64,000 nt of DNA. Origin: Lachnospiraceae bacterium. Lineage in GTDB: Bacteria; Bacillota; Clostridia; Lachnospirales; Lachnospiraceae. Shown here piece by piece: positions 59,358 through 64,000 of this stretch. The notes under the pieces are model-generated. The model had not been told where the DNA came from. It saw only the letters and a list, made by a program, of their open reading frames with translations, and did not search any database. The translations under genes were made by a program, and so were the position numbers. The stretch is from positions 1-64,000 of the forward strand of contig JAILLN010000023.1 in assembly GCA_024693135.1 (NCBI GenBank), written 5' to 3'. Positions within the stretch are counted from its first letter, which is position 1. Each line of letters begins with the position of its first letter.

Positions 59358-61532
59358 ATGGATGTAAGCCAATATTTGGGAATCTTTCTCGATGAAGCAA
59401 CAGAGCATGTCCAGAGCATTTCCGATCAGATGATGGTGCTTGAGCAGGAGCCCGACAACCAGGAAGCGGTGAATGAGATCTTCCGTGCCGCCCACTCTTT
59501 GAAGGGAATGGCCGGTACCATGGGCTACAAGCGCATGCAGATGCTTACCCACAGGATGGAGGACTGCTTCTCGGCAGTGCGGTCCGGCACCCTCAGCGTG
59601 ACCAGCGAGATGATGGACATTCTCTTCCAGGCACTGGATGCGGTGGAAGGCTATGTGGATACCATCCGCGAAACCTCCGACGAGGGCGATAACGATAACG
59701 AAAACATCGTCCAGGACCTGGAGAATTATATCAATAACGGCGGGGCGTCGGGCGGCGGAGATGCCGCAAAGAAGCCGGCCAAGAAGGCGGAGGCAAAGGC
59801 AGACAAGAAGGCGGCCTCCCCGAATGCGGGCAACGAGAAGGCGGTCTATCAGACCCTGAATCTGGACGATACCCAGAAGGGAGTGCTGAAGGATGCCATC
59901 GTTTCCGGAAAGCATGTCTTTGGCTTTACGGTCTATGTGCAGGAGTCCTGCCTGCTCAAGGCGGCCAGGGCATTCCTGGTCATCAAGGCCATCGAAGAAA
60001 ACGGCGATGTCATCGTGACCGATCCCTCTTCACAGGATATCGAGGATGAGAAATTTGATCTCTGCTTCAGTCTTTTCTGCATCAGCGACGAGACGCTGGA
60101 AAAGAACAAAGAAGCCATCCTCTCTGTGTCGGAGATCGAGGATGCGGTGGGAGAGGAATATACGGAGGAAATGATCGATGCAGGTCCCAGGCAGGCAGGC
60201 GGCGAGGCCGAGCCTGAGGAAGAGGAGTCCGGGGAAACCGAGGAAGCAGGGAAGCCGGCCGAGGCAGATGAGCCATCGGAAAATCTTCCCGCAGTCCCGG
60301 CGAAGGAATCCAAGCCCGCATCTCAGGGCGGCGGTGCTCCTTCCAAGAAGGCAGCCGGCAAGCCCGTGGTCAGCCGCACCATCCGTGTAGACATCGAAAA
60401 GCTGGATACCCTGATGAACCTGGTATCCGAGCTGATCATCGCAAAGAATACCATCGTATCGGCCGCGGCCACCGGAGGTGGCGATGCGCAGAAGACCAAT
60501 GGTGCCATCACCGAAAACATCGAGTACCTGGAAAGCGTGACCACCAACCTGCATGAAGCCGTCATGAAGGTCAGGATGGTGCCCATCGAGAGCGCCGTAC
60601 AGAAGTTCCCCCGCATGGTCCGGGATCTGGAAAAGAAGCTGGGAAAGAAGATGAATCTTACGATTACCGGCGAAGAGACAGAGCTGGACCGTACCGTGGT
60701 GGACGAGCTGGGCGATCCGCTGCAGCACCTGATCCGCAACAGCGCAGACCACGGGCTCGAGAGCACGGAGCTGCGTATCGAGAGAGGCAAGCCGGAGACC
60801 GGTACCATCTTCCTCAATGCTTATCAGGACGGCAACAGCGTTATCATCGAGGTCGGTGATGACGGAAACGGCATCGATGTGGAAGCGGTCCGGAGCAAGA
60901 TCATCGAGAGGGGATATGCCTCGGAGGATGTGGCGCACCAGATGACCGACAAGGAAGTCATCAATGTCCTGTTCGATCCCGGATTCTCCATGGCAAAGAA
61001 GGTCACGGACATATCCGGCAGGGGCGTGGGCCTGGACGTGGTGAAGTCCAATATCGAGTCCCTGGGCGGCGATGTGGAGGTCAAGACAAAGCTGGGCGAA
61101 GGCAGTACCTTTATCGTCAGGCTTCCTCTGACGCTGGCGATCATCCAGGCTTTGATGGTCATCGTGGGCGGAGAGAAATATGCCATTTCCCTGGATTCCA
61201 TCCAGACCATCGAGGATGTGTCCGTAAATGACATCAAGCTGGTGCAGTCCAAGGAAGTGATCCAGCTGAGGGGCACCGTGATCCCCATCATCAGGCTTTC
61301 CGATGTGCTTGGGGTGGAGTCCACCAATGCGGATGCAGAAAACTTTGTCGTAGTCATAGTAAAGAAGGGCGACTCCCTGGCCGGCCTGATCGTGGACGAG
61401 CTGATGGGCCAGCAGGAGATCGTGATCAAGTCCCTGGGCAAGTATATCAATAATGACCGGCTGATCAGCGGCGCTACCGTCCTTGGCGATGGCGAGGTGG
61501 CACTGATCATCGACGCGAATACGCTGATCTGA
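59358..61532 (+). CDS. cheA: Chemotaxis histidine kinase CheA
   Basis: A 724-residue kinase. P1 HPt domain with H46 in FRAAHSLKGMAGTMGY; P2 CheY/CheB-binding domain at about 165-270; acidic linker to about 340; dimerisation domain from VSRTIRVDIEKLDTLM; ATPase with HLIRNSADHGLE, GDDGNGID and SGRGVGLDVV; and a C-terminal CheW-like domain. It phosphorylates CheY and CheB. GGAGG precedes the ATG. Confidence 0.98.
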   Translation: MDVSQYLGIFLDEATEHVQSISDQMMVLEQEPDNQEAVNEIFRAAHSLKGMAGTMGYKRMQMLTHRMEDCFSAVRSGTLSVTSEMMDILFQALDAVEGYVDTIRETSDEGDNDNENIVQDLENYINNGGASGGGDAAKKPAKKAEAKADKKAASPNAGNEKAVYQTLNLDDTQKGVLKDAIVSGKHVFGFTVYVQESCLLKAARAFLVIKAIEENGDVIVTDPSSQDIEDEKFDLCFSLFCISDETLEKNKEAILSVSEIEDAVGEEYTEEMIDAGPRQAGGEAEPEEEESGETEEAGKPAEADEPSENLPAVPAKESKPASQGGGAPSKKAAGKPVVSRTIRVDIEKLDTLMNLVSELIIAKNTIVSAAATGGGDAQKTNGAITENIEYLESVTTNLHEAVMKVRMVPIESAVQKFPRMVRDLEKKLGKKMNLTITGEETELDRTVVDELGDPLQHLIRNSADHGLESTELRIERGKPETGTIFLNAYQDGNSVIIEVGDDGNGIDVEAVRSKIIERGYASEDVAHQMTDKEVINVLFDPGFSMAKKVTDISGRGVGLDVVKSNIESLGGDVEVKTKLGEGSTFIVRLPLTLAIIQALMVIVGGEKYAISLDSIQTIEDVSVNDIKLVQSKEVIQLRGTVIPIIRLSDVLGVESTNADAENFVVVIVKKGDSLAGLIVDELMGQQEIVIKSLGKYINNDRLISGATVLGDGEVALIIDANTLI

Positions 61533-61592
61533 GGAGCTTAGGCATTAAGATCAGGGGACTGGCATTTCATACAAAGGGAGGTTAAGGATAAT

Positions 61593-62057
61593 ATGGCTGC
61601 TGAAGTGGAAGTTTACAAGGAGGACGTCGTCACCCAGTATATCGTGGTGAATCTCGGACTGGAGCATTTTGGCATCGACATCAAATACATTGACAATATC
61701 GTCCGGGTGCCCTCCATCACCAGGGTTCCGAATGTACAGCATTATTTCAAGGGAGTGATCAACTTAAGGGGTGAGGTCATCCCGGTCATGGACCTGAGGC
61801 TCAGGCTGGAGCTGCCGGAGATCGAGCATACCGGAAAGACCAGGATCATCATCATCAAGCTGGATCCTTCCGCGGCCATCGGCGTGATCGTCGATGAGGT
61901 GGAAGAGGTGATTGACCTGAAGGAATCCCAGATGGAAAAGCCCTCTACGGACAATTCGGAAAACGGGCTGGGCTATATCAGCCTGGTGGGGAAGGCAGAC
62001 AGGGGTCTGGTTTCGATCCTCAATCTGGCTGCCGTGATCGGTGAAAAGGAATCATGA
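61593..62057 (+). CDS. cheW: Chemotaxis coupling protein CheW
   Basis: A 154-residue SH3-like adaptor linking receptors to CheA. LGLEHFGIDIKYIDNIVR, the NLRGEVIPVMDLRLRL block and VGKADRGLVSILNLAAVI define the family. GGGAGG precedes the ATG; cheC follows eight bases after the stop. Confidence 0.97.
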   Translation: MAAEVEVYKEDVVTQYIVVNLGLEHFGIDIKYIDNIVRVPSITRVPNVQHYFKGVINLRGEVIPVMDLRLRLELPEIEHTGKTRIIIIKLDPSAAIGVIVDEVEEVIDLKESQMEKPSTDNSENGLGYISLVGKADRGLVSILNLAAVIGEKES

Positions 62058-62065
62058 GGTAAAAT

Positions 62066-62701
62066 ATGGCAGAATTTGATCTGAACAATATGAATGATCT
62101 CTATTTTGATGCATTGAGGGAGATCGGAAATATCGGAGCCGGAAATGCGGCATCCGCGCTGTCTTCCATGATCGATTCCAAGGTCGACATGAAGGTTCCC
62201 CGGGTAGAGCTCCTGGATTTCAAAGAGATCGGGGAGGCTATGGGCGGGGAAGAGACGGTCATGGCCGGAATGCTTTTAGGCATTGAGGGCGACCTGACCG
62301 GCAGCATCATGTTTCTTCTGGAGGAAAAATCAGCCCATATCCTGGTGGGGAAATTCATGTCCCATATGGGAATGCCCGTGGGTACGGGCAATGAGGGCGA
62401 GTTTAACGAGATGGAGCAGTCTGTGCTGAAGGAGATCAGCAATATCATGACAGGAGCTTACCTGAATTCCCTGGCTTCCTTCACGAATATGACGATTTTG
62501 CCCACAGTGCCTGCCCTGGCGGTAGATATGGCGGAGGCGATCCTTTCCGTGCCGGCCATCCAGTTTGGCATGGTTGGAGACAGGATGCTTCTGATCCAGA
62601 CAGCATTTACCGGGGACGAGGCCTTGAACGGGTTTTTCATTCTCGTGCCTGACATGCCATCCTACGGCAAGCTTTTGAGCGCGCTGGGTGTCATGCAGTA
62701 A
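62066..62701 (+). CDS. cheC: CheY-P phosphatase CheC
   Basis: A 211-residue phosphatase. It has two ExxN active sites: LREIGNIGAGNAASAL near residue 20 and LKEISNIMTGAYLNSL near 125. CheC dephosphorylates CheY-P and binds CheD, forming a feedback on receptor deamidation. With FliY this gives a second CheY-P phosphatase. Confidence 0.96.
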   Translation: MAEFDLNNMNDLYFDALREIGNIGAGNAASALSSMIDSKVDMKVPRVELLDFKEIGEAMGGEETVMAGMLLGIEGDLTGSIMFLLEEKSAHILVGKFMSHMGMPVGTGNEGEFNEMEQSVLKEISNIMTGAYLNSLASFTNMTILPTVPALAVDMAEAILSVPAIQFGMVGDRMLLIQTAFTGDEALNGFFILVPDMPSYGKLLSALGVMQ

Positions 62702-62731
62702 TTTTGAAGGAACGATACAGGGGAGAGTTTC

Positions 62732-63217
62732 ATGGCGGAAATGATTAAGGTCGGCATGGCCGATTTGAAACTATGCATCAGCCCCAACAGCATTACGACG
62801 CTCGGTCTGGGATCCTGCGTGGGCGTGGCGATCCGGGATACCGGAAATAAGGTAGGCGGACTGGCGCATGTGATGCTGCCGGACAGCAATGAGATCAAGA
62901 ATAACGTAAATATAGCCAAGTTTGCAGACACCGGTGTGGCGGAGCTGGTAAGGCAGATGGAAAAGGCCGGAGCCAGGCGCAAGATGATGGTAGCAAAGAT
63001 CGCCGGCGGCGCACAGATGTTTGCCTTCCAGAATAATTCCCAAATGATGAGGGTGGGAGACCGCAACGTAGAGGCAGTGAAGAAGAAGCTGAGGGAGCTT
63101 GGGATCCCCATCAAGGCAGAGGACACGGGACTTAATTACGGCCGCACGGTAGAGTTCTATCCGGAGTCCGGCGATTTCGTCATTAAATCGGTGGGTAAGC
63201 CGGTGAAGACCATATGA
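62732..63217 (+). CDS. cheD: Chemoreceptor glutamine deamidase CheD
   Basis: A 161-residue enzyme that deamidates receptor glutamines. Catalytic Cys is in TLGLGSCVGVAI and His in GGLAHVMLPDS; KIAGGAQMF follows. Its partner CheC is directly upstream. The GGGGAGAG site precedes the ATG, and the stop overlaps the next gene by ATGA. Confidence 0.96.
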   Translation: MAEMIKVGMADLKLCISPNSITTLGLGSCVGVAIRDTGNKVGGLAHVMLPDSNEIKNNVNIAKFADTGVAELVRQMEKAGARRKMMVAKIAGGAQMFAFQNNSQMMRVGDRNVEAVKKKLRELGIPIKAEDTGLNYGRTVEFYPESGDFVIKSVGKPVKTI

Positions 63218-63657
63218 GCGACGGGGAGCTTGAAAATATCGAGACCGGAGCGAATCCAGACCCTGATCAGGCAGGAGAGGAAGAGCAGAAGGAAGAGCAG
63301 GAGGAGACGGAAAAGCTGAAAACCAAGCCGGTTTCCGCTGTAGTGACGCTTTTGGCGGGAGCCGCCGTGGCGATCGATGTCTATATCCAGAAATTCCCGA
63401 TGTGGAAGGCTCTGATCTGCATTTTAGCTACATTGATCATTTTTTTGGTGATCGGCGATATTGTGAAGCTGATCCTGGACCGGATCCGGATCCCCATCCC
63501 CAAGGAAGTCAGTGACGAAGGAGAGATGATCGAGAAGGGCTCAGGCGGGGGCCAGGAAGGGGAAGGCACACCGGAGGAGGAAGAAGCCTCCGGCACAGAG
63601 GAAGCACCTGCCTTTAACGGCACGGAAGACGTCATGACAGAGCAATACCGCGAATAA
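63214..63657 (+). CDS. Acidic two-helix membrane protein of unknown function before fliA
   Basis: A 147-residue protein I do not recognise. An acidic N-terminus (about 1-37, Glu/Gln-rich) precedes two helices (about 43-60 and 67-90) and a Gly/Glu-rich cytoplasmic tail. It overlaps cheD by ATGA and is followed 25 bases later by fliA. Coupled translation with CheD and its place before the flagellar sigma factor suggest a motility-related role, for example in CheD or receptor-array localisation or in fliA expression. That is inference; no domain supports it. Confidence 0.75.
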   Translation: MSDGELENIETGANPDPDQAGEEEQKEEQEETEKLKTKPVSAVVTLLAGAAVAIDVYIQKFPMWKALICILATLIIFLVIGDIVKLILDRIRIPIPKEVSDEGEMIEKGSGGGQEGEGTPEEEEASGTEEAPAFNGTEDVMTEQYRE

Positions 63658-63682
63658 GTCTTAAAGGAGCTTTTTTTCGTTC

Positions 63683-64000
63683 ATGAACGATAACGAAAGG
63701 CAGAAGCTGTGGATGGAATATGCCAAGAACCATTCTCCCCAGCTTCGTGAAAAGATCATAATCGAATATGCGCCCCTGGTAAAGGTGGTAGCCGGCCGTC
63801 TCAGCATGTATCTGGGCTATAACGTGGAATACGACGACCTGGTGGGCTACGGGGTGTTCGGGCTGATCGATGCCATCGATAAATTCGATATGGCGAAGGA
63901 CGTGAAGTTTGAGACCTATGCGTCCTTAAGGATACGGGGCTCCATACTGGACCAGATCCGCAAGATGGACTGGATCCCCAGGACCATCCGCCAGAAGCAG
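63683..64000 (+). CDS. fliA: Flagellar sigma factor FliA/SigD, cut by the right edge
   Basis: The first 106 codons of a sigma-28-type factor. MNDNERQKLWMEYAKNH is followed by region 2: EYAPLVKVVAGRLSMYLGYN, DDLVGYGVFGLIDAIDKFD and FETYASLRIRGSILDQIRKM, then DWIPRTIRQKQ at region 3. It directs transcription of late flagellar and chemotaxis genes from TAAA-N15-GCCGATAT promoters, one of which lies before fliK at 39509-39536. AAAGGAG precedes the ATG. Confidence 0.96.
   Translation, partial: MNDNERQKLWMEYAKNHSPQLREKIIIEYAPLVKVVAGRLSMYLGYNVEYDDLVGYGVFGLIDAIDKFDMAKDVKFETYASLRIRGSILDQIRKMDWIPRTIRQKQ

Overview
The window reads as chromosome of a motile, Gram-positive member of the Clostridia, most likely Lachnospiraceae. 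The grounds are a topA-codY-flagellar gene order, a FliY-type (CheC-fused) switch protein with CheC and CheD, FlbD and a TIGR02530-like protein, strong GGAGG ribosome sites, frequent TTG/GTG starts, and fairly G+C-rich coding sequence. No rRNA, tRNA, insertion sequence, phage gene or CRISPR array was seen. The lineage is inferred from gene content; no 16S is present.

Left part (1-15.3 kb) is accessory. It opens with the tail of an unidentified gene and an AT-rich stretch holding a tiny reverse-strand zinc-ribbon peptide with a double-glycine leader-like motif, then a phosphoesterase-like remnant. Next comes a tightly overlapping operon of an ECF-like sigma factor, a small two-helix membrane protein, a multi-span membrane protein and a PrsW-type intramembrane protease. 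After it lie an aldo/keto reductase with ferredoxin clusters, an 834-codon coiled-coil protein ending in a HEPN-like RNPVAH motif, a secreted Ig-like protein, a GNAT acetyltransferase, a 1334-residue secreted repeat protein, and a reverse-strand FIST/DUF6976-like protein.

The middle (15.5-28.7 kb) is a signalling island. It has a periplasmic-binding/EAL c-di-GMP phosphodiesterase, then three consecutive large histidine-kinase genes. The first kinase has lost its phospho-accepting histidine but keeps an HPt domain. The second is a hybrid kinase fused to a DegV lipid-binding domain and is interrupted by an apparent one-base frameshift in an A6 run. The third is a complete dCache-HisKA-REC-HPt phosphorelay protein. 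A DegT/DnrJ aminotransferase and an HD-GYP phosphodiesterase follow. No DNA-binding response regulator is present.

From 28.8 kb come topA and codY (with a candidate leaderless start), then one long flagellar-chemotaxis array to the right edge: flgB-flgC-fliE-fliF-fliG-fliH-fliI-fliJ-motE-like-fliK-flgD-TIGR02530-like-flgE-flbD-motA-motB-fliL-fliM-fliY-cheY-fliO-fliP-fliQ-fliR-flhB-flhA-flhF-flhG-pilZ-cheB-cheA-cheW-cheC-cheD-unknown-fliA (cut by the edge). A near-consensus sigma-A promoter precedes flgB, and a sigma-D-type (FliA) promoter lies before fliK, implying that fliA, the last gene, feeds back on the middle of its own array. The EAL and HD-GYP enzymes with the PilZ protein suggest that c-di-GMP turnover is tied to motility; no intact GGDEF cyclase is encoded in the window.
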